From: Deltaproteobacteria bacterium
GTDB lineage: Bacteria > Myxococcota_A > Polyangia > Haliangiales > Haliangiaceae
Reading direction: 5' to 3'
DNA length: 6,960 bases
Assembly (NCBI GenBank): GCA_013696695.1
Contig: JACCYD010001490.1
Coordinates: 1 to 6,960 of the forward strand
The notes beneath the pieces were generated by a model. That model was not told where the DNA came from and did no database searches. It saw only the letters and a list, made by a program, of their open reading frames with translations. Positions 1-5,735 of the stretch are shown here, in pieces (the stretch's first letter is position 1; every line of letters begins with the position of its first letter). Both the position numbers and the translations under genes were made by a program.

Positions 1-912
1 ATGATGGAGCTCACGCTCGCGATCGCCGGCAAGACGATGTTCAACGCCGACGTTCGCAGCGATGCCGCGGCCGTCGCGGGAGGCCTCGAGCTCGCGATGC
101 AGGCGATGGTCGCAAACCTCACGTCGCCGGTGCGGCTCGGGTTCGAGTGGCCGCTGCCGCGCCACCGGAAGATGCGCCGCGCGGTCACCATGCTCGACGA
201 GGTCGTCTATCGCGTGATCAAGGAAGGCCGCAAGCTCGGCACCGATCGCGGCGACGTGCTGTCGATGCTGCTCCTCGCGAAGGACGAGGACGGCACGATG
301 CTCGACGACAAGCAGGTGCGCGACGAGGTGATGACGTTGCTCCTCGCCGGTCACGAGACCACGGCGAACGTGCTGACGTGGATGTGGTACGAGCTCGGCC
401 GCAATCCCGGCGTGCTCGCGCAGCTCGAAGCGGAGATCGCCCGCGTCGTCGGCACGCGCACGGTGACCACCGACGACCTGCCCGCCTTGCCTCTCACGCT
501 CGCAGCGATCGAAGAGACGATGCGGCTCCACCCGCCCGCGTACATCACCGGGCGCGAGACGGTTCGCGAGGTCGAGCTCGGCGGTCACACGCTGCCAGCG
601 CGCGCGATCGTCACGCTCTACATCCGCGCGATCCATCGCAAGCCCGAGTACTGGCCGAACCCGCTCGCCTTCAAGCTCGAGCGCATGTTGCCCGAGGCCA
701 AGAAGGCGCGACCTCGCCACCACTACCTGCCGTTCGGTGCCGGACCGCGCGTGTGCATCGGCTCGCACTTCGCGTTGATGGAGGCGCAGCTCGTGCTCGT
801 GACCATGATCCAGCGCGCGAAGCTCCGCCTGCTATCGAACCACGTCGTGCCCGAGCCGATGATCACGCTTCGCCCGCGGGGCGGCATGCCCGCGCGCGTC
901 GAACGGGTTTAG
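1..912 (+). CDS. Cytochrome P450, C-terminal part (5' end outside window)
   Basis: This is a heme-thiolate monooxygenase that would insert one oxygen atom from O2 into an organic substrate, using electrons from a redox partner not encoded here. Seen in the 303 visible residues: the I-helix oxygen-activation motif AGHETT (116-121), the K-helix ExxR pair E172/R175, and the heme loop FGAGPRVCIG (245-254) with C252 as the expected axial thiolate ligand. The usual PERF segment reads F224-K-L-E227-R228-M229, so its proline is replaced by leucine. P450s normally have 400-480 residues, so about 100-150 N-terminal residues should lie upstream; the ATG at position 1 is probably internal. There is no reductase fusion after the heme domain. 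The style resembles CYP102/CYP110-like bacterial enzymes, but subfamily and substrate cannot be read from this part. The stop codon overlaps that of the convergent DCC gene. Confidence 0.95.
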   Translation: MMELTLAIAGKTMFNADVRSDAAAVAGGLELAMQAMVANLTSPVRLGFEWPLPRHRKMRRAVTMLDEVVYRVIKEGRKLGTDRGDVLSMLLLAKDEDGTMLDDKQVRDEVMTLLLAGHETTANVLTWMWYELGRNPGVLAQLEAEIARVVGTRTVTTDDLPALPLTLAAIEETMRLHPPAYITGRETVREVELGGHTLPARAIVTLYIRAIHRKPEYWPNPLAFKLERMLPEAKKARPRHHYLPFGAGPRVCIGSHFALMEAQLVLVTMIQRAKLRLLSNHVVPEPMITLRPRGGMPARVERV

Positions 913-1343
913 GGCAGGAACCGCGCGCGATGTTCGGGCGACGGAATCTCGCAGATGTCGGCCTTGCCGAACATCCGGTAGCGCAGCGCCGCGATGATGC
1001 GATAGCCGATGTCGCCGAGGACCGCCGGCCACCAGCGAAACGCATGCAGCCAGCTCCACGGTGCGCGCAGGTGCTTCGTCATGTGGAGGAACGCCTTGCT
1101 CCGCAGATGCACGCGCTCGCCGTCGTGAAACACCACCGTCGAGAGCGCCACGGGGATGCGTGGAAACTTCGCGCGCATCGCGGCGGCCGTGGGTCCCTGC
1201 AGCGGCGCAAATCGGATCGCGTGATCGCGCTCGTGGTGAAGGATCCAGCGCACCGACTTCGCGCACAGCCCGCACACGCCGTCGTACAGCATCACCGGGC
1301 CGGTGGGGATTGGCTCGGTCGCAACTGCCTCGACGATCGCCAT
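909..1343 (-). CDS. DCC family thiol-disulfide oxidoreductase-like protein (DUF393, YuxK type)
   Basis: A 144-residue protein with the family signature near its N terminus: VMLYDGVCGLC, with D21-G22 and a CxxC pair at C24 and C27. Downstream are the family's conserved hydrophobic and aromatic stretch and the typical C-terminal ending ICEIPSPEHRARFLP. The length is normal for the family. DCC proteins are predicted thioredoxin-like thiol-disulfide oxidoreductases; the partner or substrate is generally unknown. No signal peptide is visible, so it is probably cytoplasmic. The ATG at 1343-1341 has no well-placed Shine-Dalgarno site, but a -35/-10-like pair lies just upstream. The gene is divergent from the metallophosphoesterase gene and convergent with the P450. 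Several overlapping plus-strand and minus-strand frames here are shadows; this frame alone has the family motif. Confidence 0.92.
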   Translation of the reverse strand: MAIVEAVATEPIPTGPVMLYDGVCGLCAKSVRWILHHERDHAIRFAPLQGPTAAAMRAKFPRIPVALSTVVFHDGERVHLRSKAFLHMTKHLRAPWSWLHAFRWWPAVLGDIGYRIIAALRYRMFGKADICEIPSPEHRARFLP

Positions 1344-1349
1344 CCACCC

Positions 1350-1377
1350 ATCATGCCCCGTTCGGGGAGCAAGGCAA
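1350..1377 (-). promoter_or_regulatory. Candidate promoter of the DCC gene (leaderless arrangement)
   Basis: On the minus strand, TTGCCT (1377-1372, 4 of 6 to TTGACA) is followed after 16 nt by CATGAT (1355-1350, 4 of 6 to TATAAT). Six nt later comes the ATG at 1343. A start site about 7 nt after the -10 would coincide with the A of the ATG, giving a leaderless mRNA. This is pattern matching to the sigma-70 consensus, and 4/6 matches occur by chance. Confidence 0.35.
1356..1367. repeat. Short inverted repeat in the divergent intergenic region
   Basis: CCCCG-TT-CGGGG is a perfect 5-bp inverted repeat with a 2-bp centre. It sits in the spacer of the DCC promoter candidate, inside the 64-bp gap between the divergent genes. 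It could be a small operator. The arms are short and G/C-only in a high-GC genome, so chance is a serious alternative. Confidence 0.25.
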
Positions 1378-1393
1378 TCGCCGGCCGCGCTGC

Positions 1394-1399
1394 TATCGT
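1394..1399 (+). promoter_or_regulatory. Candidate -10 element before the metallophosphoesterase gene
   Basis: TATCGT fits the TAnnnT form of a -10 hexamer and lies 8 nt before the GTG start at 1408. A transcript starting 7-9 nt downstream would begin at or next to the start codon. No convincing -35 is seen at 16-18 nt upstream, where the sequence is AAGGCA-like. Confidence 0.3.
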
Positions 1400-1407
1400 G
1401 CGAGCAG

Positions 1408-2610
1408 GTGCTCGACGTTCTGATCGCGATCGCTCGGATCCTGTTCGGTGCCGCGATCTCGGGGGCGATCCATTTCTACGTGTGGCGACGCCTCGTCAAG
1501 TCTGCGCAGCTGCCGCGCCGCTGGCACGTCGGCATCACCATCGCGATGATCTTGCTGTTCGTGTCGATTCCGGTGACGACGTGGACCAGCCGCGTGTGGC
1601 CGGCGTTCGCGGCGACCTTCGGCTGGGTCTCGTATCCGTGGCTGGCGCTGATCGCGCTGACATTCGTCGCGTTGCTCCTGCTCGACCTCGGCAAGCTGTT
1701 CGTGTGGGGCGCGCGCAAGGTCGCGCGGCGTCCCGCGCCAGAGACTTCGATCTCTCGGCGCGTGTTCCTGGCTCGCATCACCGGGGGCACCGCCCTCGCC
1801 GTCGGAGGCACTAGCATGGCGCGTGGAATGATCGAGGCACGAGGAACGCACGAGATCGTGGACGTCGAGATCTATCTGGCGAAGCTGCCGACTTCGCTCG
1901 ACGGATTCACGATCGTCCAGCTCACGGATCTCCACGTCGGCAACACGATCGATCACAAGTTCGTGCAGCGCGTCGTCGATCGCACGAACGCCCTCTCACC
2001 GGATCTGATCGCGCTGACCGGCGATTTCGTCGACGGCAAGGTCGAGGATCTTCGCGACGACATCGCGCCGCTGTCACAGCTGCGCGCGAAGCACGGCGTC
2101 TACGCGGTCACCGGCAACCACGAGTACTACTCCGGTGCCGATCCGTGGATCGCGGAGATCAGCCGACTCGGTGCCAAGTACCTCCGCAACCAGCGCGTCA
2201 CGATCGGCGAGGGGGCGAACAGCTTCGAGCTCGCCGGCGTCGACGATCACGGCGCGCGCGGCGGCGATCACGGCGAGGACCTCGCGGCCGCCACGGCGAA
2301 TCGCGATCCGAATCGCGCGCTCGTGCTGCTCGCACACCAGCCGCGCCAGGTGCGCCGCGCCGCGAAGTACGGCGTCGATCTCCAGCTCTCGGGCCACACC
2401 CACGGCGGCCAGATCTGGCCGTGGCACTACATCGTGAAGATCCAGCAGGGCGGCCTGCTCGCTGGTCGCTACGACTTCGAGGGTACCCAGCTCTACGTGT
2501 CCCGCGGCTGCGGCTACTGGGGTCCGCCGGTCCGCGTGCTCGCCCCGCTCGAGATCACGCGCGTGATCCTGCGCAGTGGCGTGCAGCCACGAGCGCGCGC
2601 GGTGGGCTAG
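1408..2610 (+). CDS. Membrane-anchored metallophosphoesterase (YkuE/YaeI-like)
   Basis: Predicted metal-dependent phosphoesterase of the calcineurin-like superfamily, 400 residues from the chosen start. The N-terminal part is membrane-embedded: hydrophobic segments at about 3-25, 39-59 and 75-99, with a fourth at about 122-138. The fourth follows SRRVFLA (116-122), which closely matches the Tat consensus SRRxFLK. The catalytic domain then shows all expected metal-site motifs: D174-x-H176 in TDLH, GD (205-206) in TGDFVD, GNHE (236-239), H310 in LAHQP, and GHTHGG (329-334). Related proteins include B. subtilis YkuE, E. coli YaeI and LpxG-type UDP-diacylglucosamine pyrophosphatases. A phospholipid-type or lipid-A-precursor substrate is thus possible but not shown. 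The in-frame ATG at 1303 lies inside the divergent DCC gene, so I prefer GTG 1408, which begins just before TM1 and follows a -10-like TATCGT; it has no clear ribosome-binding site. Confidence 0.93.
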   Translation: MLDVLIAIARILFGAAISGAIHFYVWRRLVKSAQLPRRWHVGITIAMILLFVSIPVTTWTSRVWPAFAATFGWVSYPWLALIALTFVALLLLDLGKLFVWGARKVARRPAPETSISRRVFLARITGGTALAVGGTSMARGMIEARGTHEIVDVEIYLAKLPTSLDGFTIVQLTDLHVGNTIDHKFVQRVVDRTNALSPDLIALTGDFVDGKVEDLRDDIAPLSQLRAKHGVYAVTGNHEYYSGADPWIAEISRLGAKYLRNQRVTIGEGANSFELAGVDDHGARGGDHGEDLAAATANRDPNRALVLLAHQPRQVRRAAKYGVDLQLSGHTHGGQIWPWHYIVKIQQGGLLAGRYDFEGTQLYVSRGCGYWGPPVRVLAPLEITRVILRSGVQPRARAVG

Positions 2611-2613
2611 TAC
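2608..2613 (+). promoter_or_regulatory. Weak -10-like hexamer before the propeller-like gene
   Basis: TAGTAC overlaps the stop codon of the phosphoesterase gene and lies 7 nt before GTG 2621. It matches TATAAT at only three positions and has no evident -35. It is listed because its spacing repeats the arrangement seen before three other genes in the window. Read-through from the upstream gene, only 10 bp away, is an equally good explanation for expression. Confidence 0.15.
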
Positions 2614-2620
2614 TCGAGGT

Positions 2621-3613
2621 GTGAAGACGGTCCTGCTCGAGGCCCCCATGCTGCGCAACCTGATGGTGGCGGGCGACGAGGTGTTCTTCGAGCGATGGGA
2701 CGACGGCATCAACACGATCTTCGTGATGCCGGTCGGCGAACCTGCGCATGCCCAGGTAGCGCGCGAGACGGTCTCGCGCGCGGTGACCGCGCCGGGCGCG
2801 GCGACGCTGATCGTCGTCGAGGACGATCGGCTGATCTGTCGCGAGCCCGACGGGCTGGTCGTCGCGATCGATCCGCACACCGCGAAGCGCACCCCGATCT
2901 ACAAGATCGATCCCCTGGCGTCCGCCCTCGCGATCACCCCCGAGCAGCTCGTGTGGTGCACGCAGGACACGCGCGGCATCACGGGTCGCGGGCCACACGA
3001 TCCGGGCCAGCTGTGGCGGTGGTGGCGCGGCACCGACAAGCCGGAGTACCTCGGCCCGCATCCCGGCTCGATGCCGGAGCTGATCGCGGCGACGCGCGCG
3101 CCGATCGCGGCGACCGCGATGACCTCGGATGTCTACTTCGCGGCGGATCAACAGCTCGGCGTGGTGGATCAAGCGGGCCTGCGCTGGCTCGCCGAGGAAG
3201 ATCAGGGCTTCCAGAACCTGACCACCGGCCCCGACGCGCTCTATTACACGACGCACGGCCGGGTGATGCGCCGCGATCTCGCGACCGGCCACACGCGCAT
3301 GGTGTATCGCGCGACGATCCCGCTCGCCCTCACGGTAGCCGACGACAAGCTCGTGGTCGGCCGCAACTTCGTCTACGAACGTGGCGCCCGCTCGGAGGAG
3401 AGCGCGCTCGCGATCGTGGATCTGACCACCGGCGCATCGACCATCGTCGCGCGCGAGCTCGGTCGCCCCTGCGAGCTGGCCACCGATGCGCGCGGCATCT
3501 ACGTGCTCGAGTACTCCCCCGCGTGGGATCAGCAGATCGATCGGCTGACGTTCGTGCGATGGGACGAGCCGCCGCTCGAGCAAGCGCCGGTCGAACGCCA
3601 GACCGAGGCGTGA
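2621..3613 (+). CDS. Conserved-type hypothetical protein, probable beta-propeller
   Basis: A soluble protein of about 330 residues that I cannot assign to a named family. It has no signal peptide or membrane segment. It is built of repeated strand-turn-strand blocks of the form 'hydrophobic run, D/G-rich turn, I/V-Y/F-V/F': examples are LMVAGDEVFF, LAITPEQLVW, LTTGPDALYY, LTVADDKLVV and LATDARGIYV. This spacing is typical of six- or seven-bladed beta-propellers, with no catalytic motif visible. Two starts compete. GTG 2621 keeps KTVLLEAPML, which resembles the strand preceding other blades (compare TIVARELGRP near the C terminus). ATG 2648 has a GAGG 5 nt upstream and would give 321 residues. 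An ATG at 2576 overlaps the previous gene by 35 bp and is unlikely. The gene follows the phosphoesterase by 10 bp and could be co-transcribed with it. Confidence 0.85.
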   Translation: MKTVLLEAPMLRNLMVAGDEVFFERWDDGINTIFVMPVGEPAHAQVARETVSRAVTAPGAATLIVVEDDRLICREPDGLVVAIDPHTAKRTPIYKIDPLASALAITPEQLVWCTQDTRGITGRGPHDPGQLWRWWRGTDKPEYLGPHPGSMPELIAATRAPIAATAMTSDVYFAADQQLGVVDQAGLRWLAEEDQGFQNLTTGPDALYYTTHGRVMRRDLATGHTRMVYRATIPLALTVADDKLVVGRNFVYERGARSEESALAIVDLTTGASTIVARELGRPCELATDARGIYVLEYSPAWDQQIDRLTFVRWDEPPLEQAPVERQTEA

Positions 3614-3653
3614 TTCGCTGCATGGGAATCTCCTCTTGAAGCTGGTGTCCCGG

Positions 3654-3659
3654 TACAAC
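3654..3659 (+). promoter_or_regulatory. Candidate -10 element before the tolC-like gene
   Basis: TACAAC (4 of 6 to TATAAT) lies 5 nt before ATG 3665 in the 51-bp gap after the propeller gene. There is no Shine-Dalgarno sequence before that ATG. TTGAAG at 3636-3641 resembles a -35, but the 12-nt spacing is too short for a normal sigma-70 promoter. If real, the transcript would be leaderless. Confidence 0.25.
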
Positions 3660-3664
3660 GCGGC

Positions 3665-4978
3665 ATGCGCTCGCTCGTCCTCGCGCTGATTCTGGTCTCC
3701 CCCTCTGCACTCGCAGGTCCGAAGCTCACGCTCGATCAGGTGATCGCGAAGGCGCTCACCGGGCCGCGTGTCCGGATGGCCCGCGGTGACATCGACGCCG
3801 CCGGTGCGCGCGTCGACGAGGCCAAGGCCGCCCGCTTGCCACGCATCAAGGCAACGCTGTTCGGTACGGGGAGCCCCGAGATCACGTGCGTCGACCCGCA
3901 GTGCACGCAGACCGATCCGCAGAACTACAAGTTCGCGGTCGACGGCTTGTACGGCAGCGCTCAGATCGATCTGATCCAGCCGCTGTTCACGTTCGGCAAG
4001 CTGTCGCACGCACGCGCCGCAGCCGAGGCCGGTGTCGGCGCGTACAACGCACTCGCCGACGAAGCCGCGGGCGATCTCGCCGTCGATGCGGCTCGCGCCT
4101 ACTGGGGCATCAAGCTCGCGCGCGAGCTTGGCTACATGCTCGACGACGGCATCGAGGAGATCGACAAGGCGATGGGCCGCATGAACGCGCGCACCGGCGC
4201 CGACGCACCCACCGTGCAGGATCGCCAGCGCGTCGCGGTGCTGCTCGCCGAAGCGAAGGTCCAGCGTGCCGATGCCGCAGCCGGCGAGCGCCAGGCCCTC
4301 GCTGGGCTACGCGCCCTCACCGGTGTTCCCGATGCCGACATCGACGAGGGCGAGCTGCTCGCGGTCGAGTTCAAGCTGCCCGCGACGGCCACCGGCGACC
4401 GCCGCCCGCAAGCGCGCGCCGCGAAGCTCGGTGCGATCGCTGCTGACGAGCTGGCCGCGCTCGCGAAGGGCTACTACCTCCCGGATCTGGCGATCGTCGC
4501 ATCGGCCGTGTTCGCGAGGGCGCAAGGCACCGACGATCCGCCCTCCGCGTTCGCGAACGATCCGTTCAACCGCGTCGGTGCCGGCGTCGCGCTCGCGCTC
4601 CAGTGGACGATCGAGCCGTGGAACGTCAAGGCCCGCGTCTCGCGCGCTCGCGCCGAGGCGAGCAAGGCGCACGCGCTCGGCGATCTCGCCGCGATCGGTG
4701 CGCGCTACGACGCCGAGACCGCGCTCGCTGAAGCCGCCGGCGCGCGCACCAAGCTCGATGCCACCGATGCCGGCGTCAAGGCCGGGCGCGCGTGGGTCGC
4801 CTCGATTCTTCAGGCCGATGCGATCGGAGCCGCCGAATCCAAGGACTTTGCCGATGCCTATCTGGCGTGGTTCGGGATGCGTGCCCGGTGGGCACAGGCC
4901 GCGTTCCAGTGGAACGTTGCCGTGGTACGCCTGGGTCGTGCCGCTGGTGAATATCGCGCGAGCGGGTATCGTCCGTGA
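3665..4978 (+). CDS. TolC family outer-membrane efflux protein
   Basis: Outer-membrane channel of the OEP/TolC family, 437 residues, the usual size. Members trimerise into a beta-barrel with a long periplasmic alpha-helical tunnel and serve as exit ducts for inner-membrane pumps. Seen: a signal peptide (residues 1 to about 17, MRSLVLALILVSPSALAG), then LTLDQVIAKAL, the start of the first helix repeat. Barrel-strand segments follow, with the family-typical LIQPLFTFGKL at 103-113 and long Ala-rich helices. A second copy of the fold begins near Y270-Y-L-P-D274, with LALQWTIEPWN later. C75 and C80 lie in the predicted first extracellular loop and could form a disulfide. Its stop is 10 bp before the mlaC-like gene, which has its own strong ribosome-binding site, so the two form an operon. 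No membrane-fusion protein or pump gene is in the window, so the substrate is unknown. Confidence 0.93.
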   Translation: MRSLVLALILVSPSALAGPKLTLDQVIAKALTGPRVRMARGDIDAAGARVDEAKAARLPRIKATLFGTGSPEITCVDPQCTQTDPQNYKFAVDGLYGSAQIDLIQPLFTFGKLSHARAAAEAGVGAYNALADEAAGDLAVDAARAYWGIKLARELGYMLDDGIEEIDKAMGRMNARTGADAPTVQDRQRVAVLLAEAKVQRADAAAGERQALAGLRALTGVPDADIDEGELLAVEFKLPATATGDRRPQARAAKLGAIAADELAALAKGYYLPDLAIVASAVFARAQGTDDPPSAFANDPFNRVGAGVALALQWTIEPWNVKARVSRARAEASKAHALGDLAAIGARYDAETALAEAAGARTKLDATDAGVKAGRAWVASILQADAIGAAESKDFADAYLAWFGMRARWAQAAFQWNVAVVRLGRAAGEYRASGYRP

Positions 4979-4979
4979 C

Positions 4980-4984
4980 AGGAG
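4980..4984 (+). promoter_or_regulatory. Shine-Dalgarno site of the mlaC-like gene
   Basis: AGGAG lies 4 nt before ATG 4989 and 7 nt before the adjacent in-frame ATG 4992. It begins 2 nt after the tolC-like stop codon. It is the cleanest ribosome-binding site in the window and fits reinitiation or coupled translation inside an operon. Confidence 0.75.
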
Positions 4985-4988
4985 CCTC

Positions 4989-5672
4989 ATGATGCGCCGT
5001 GCCTTGTTCATCGTTGCCCTTTCGCTGACTCCGGCCGCCCTGCCCGTCCTTGCCAGTCCGGCTGCGGCCCAACCCGCCCCACCTGCCAAGGCAGGTCCCG
5101 GCACCACCGTGGTCAAGAATGCCAACGACACGATCTTCGCGCTGATCAAGAAGAAGGCCCCGGCCGCCGACGTCACGAAGGCGGTGCGTGCGTTCTTCGA
5201 TATCGATCAGCTCGGCAAGACTGCGATGGACAATCAGTGGGCGAAGCTCAAGCCCGCCGAGCAGACCGAATTCTTGAAGTTGCTGAACCAGCTGATCCAG
5301 GCGAGCTACCTCAGCATCCAGACCAGCAACGTCAACTACACGACGACGTATGTCTCCGAGACCGCCGACGCGAAGGGTCACATCGTGGTCGCGACCAAGG
5401 TTGCCACGACGCGCAAGGGTCGACCGTTCACGATGTCGATCGACTACGTGCTGGCGAAGAACGGCGCCAACCTGCAGGCGTTCGACCTCGTCACCGATGG
5501 AGTTTCCACGGTCGACAATTATCGCCAGATGTTCAACAAGGTGATCAAGGACAAGGGCTTCGCCGGCCTGATCACCACGATGAAGAACAAGCTCGCCCAG
5601 ATTCAAAACAGCACGAATCCCCCCGGCGCTGCGCCTGCGACCGGCTCTGCAGCGACGCCCGCGAAGACCTAG
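4989..5672 (+). CDS. MlaC/Ttg2D/HpnM-family periplasmic lipid-binding protein
   Basis: Probable soluble periplasmic carrier of phospholipid or another hydrophobic molecule, 227 residues. Seen: a signal peptide (1 to about 27, ending ASPAAA before QPAP) with no lipobox Cys. The family core follows: AFFDIDQLGKTAMDNQWAKL, then PAEQTEFLKLLNQLIQASYL, a central beta region (YTTTYVSETADA, GHIVVATKV, FTMSIDYVL), and LQAFDLVTDGVSTVDNYR with MFNKVIKDKGFAGLITTMKNKL, which match the 'DV..eGiSlv.nYR..F..ii...G...Li..L..K' pattern. In known systems MlaC shuttles phospholipid between MlaA and the MlaFEDB ABC transporter, while HpnM works with the hopanoid transporter HpnN. None of those partners is in the window; the neighbour is a TolC-type channel. 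A Pro/Ala/Thr tail ends the protein. ATG 4992 is an equally plausible start. The same frame is open far upstream inside the tolC-like gene, but without the signal peptide context. Confidence 0.92.
   Translation: MMRRALFIVALSLTPAALPVLASPAAAQPAPPAKAGPGTTVVKNANDTIFALIKKKAPAADVTKAVRAFFDIDQLGKTAMDNQWAKLKPAEQTEFLKLLNQLIQASYLSIQTSNVNYTTTYVSETADAKGHIVVATKVATTRKGRPFTMSIDYVLAKNGANLQAFDLVTDGVSTVDNYRQMFNKVIKDKGFAGLITTMKNKLAQIQNSTNPPGAAPATGSAATPAKT
5081..5096. repeat. Perfect 7-bp inverted repeat inside the mlaC-like gene
   Basis: ACCTGCC-AA-GGCAGGT lies in the codons just after the predicted signal-peptide cleavage site. As RNA it would make a tight hairpin, although a 2-nt loop is strained. No T-run follows, so it is not a terminator. 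It may be incidental to the APPAKAGP codons. Confidence 0.3.
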
Positions 5673-5718
5673 TTGACCTTGACGCCGCCACGCGTCGACT
5701 CGTAGCGGTCGGCTCGCG

Positions 5719-5735
5719 TACGATGCGCGCATCGT
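5719..5735 (+). promoter_or_regulatory. -10-like element and 16-bp perfect palindrome at the start of the last gene
   Basis: ACGATGCGCGCATCGT (5720-5735) is its own reverse complement. It overlaps both a -10-like TACGAT (5719-5724, TAnnnT form) and the first two bases of the GTG start at 5734. A protein bound here would cover the core promoter and start codon, so this is a candidate autoregulatory operator. Further upstream, right after the mlaC-like stop, TTGACC and TTGACG lie in tandem (5673-5684). They look like -35 elements but are too far (34 nt) from TACGAT to pair with it. The 61-bp gap holds no other feature and no clear terminator. Confidence 0.4.

Noticed and set aside
865..890. G/C-rich potential hairpin near the P450 3' end as a terminator
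   Set aside because: Short stem with a long loop and no following T-run; it lies in coding sequence and stems of this sort are common at this base composition.
1303..1407. N-terminal extension of the phosphoesterase from ATG 1303
   Set aside because: It would overlap the divergent DCC gene and put a non-hydrophobic, atypical 35-residue segment before TM1; GTG 1408 fits better.
147..1814. 555-codon plus-strand ORF
   Set aside because: Arg/Ala/His-rich shadow crossing the P450, the DCC gene and the phosphoesterase gene in another frame.
2555..4009. 484-codon minus-strand ORF
   Set aside because: Antisense to the propeller-like and tolC-like genes; Arg/Asp/His-rich composition typical of a shadow frame, with no recognisable motif.
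4967..4972. TATCGT as a separate promoter for the mlaC-like gene
   Set aside because: It falls in the final codons of the tolC-like gene (Tyr-Arg), has no -35, and the gene has a strong Shine-Dalgarno site consistent with operon translation.
4266..4988. Long upstream extension of the mlaC-like frame
   Set aside because: This lies fully within the tolC-like gene and reads as Arg/Ser/Pro-rich shadow; the signal peptide and AGGAG site mark the true start at 4989 or 4992.
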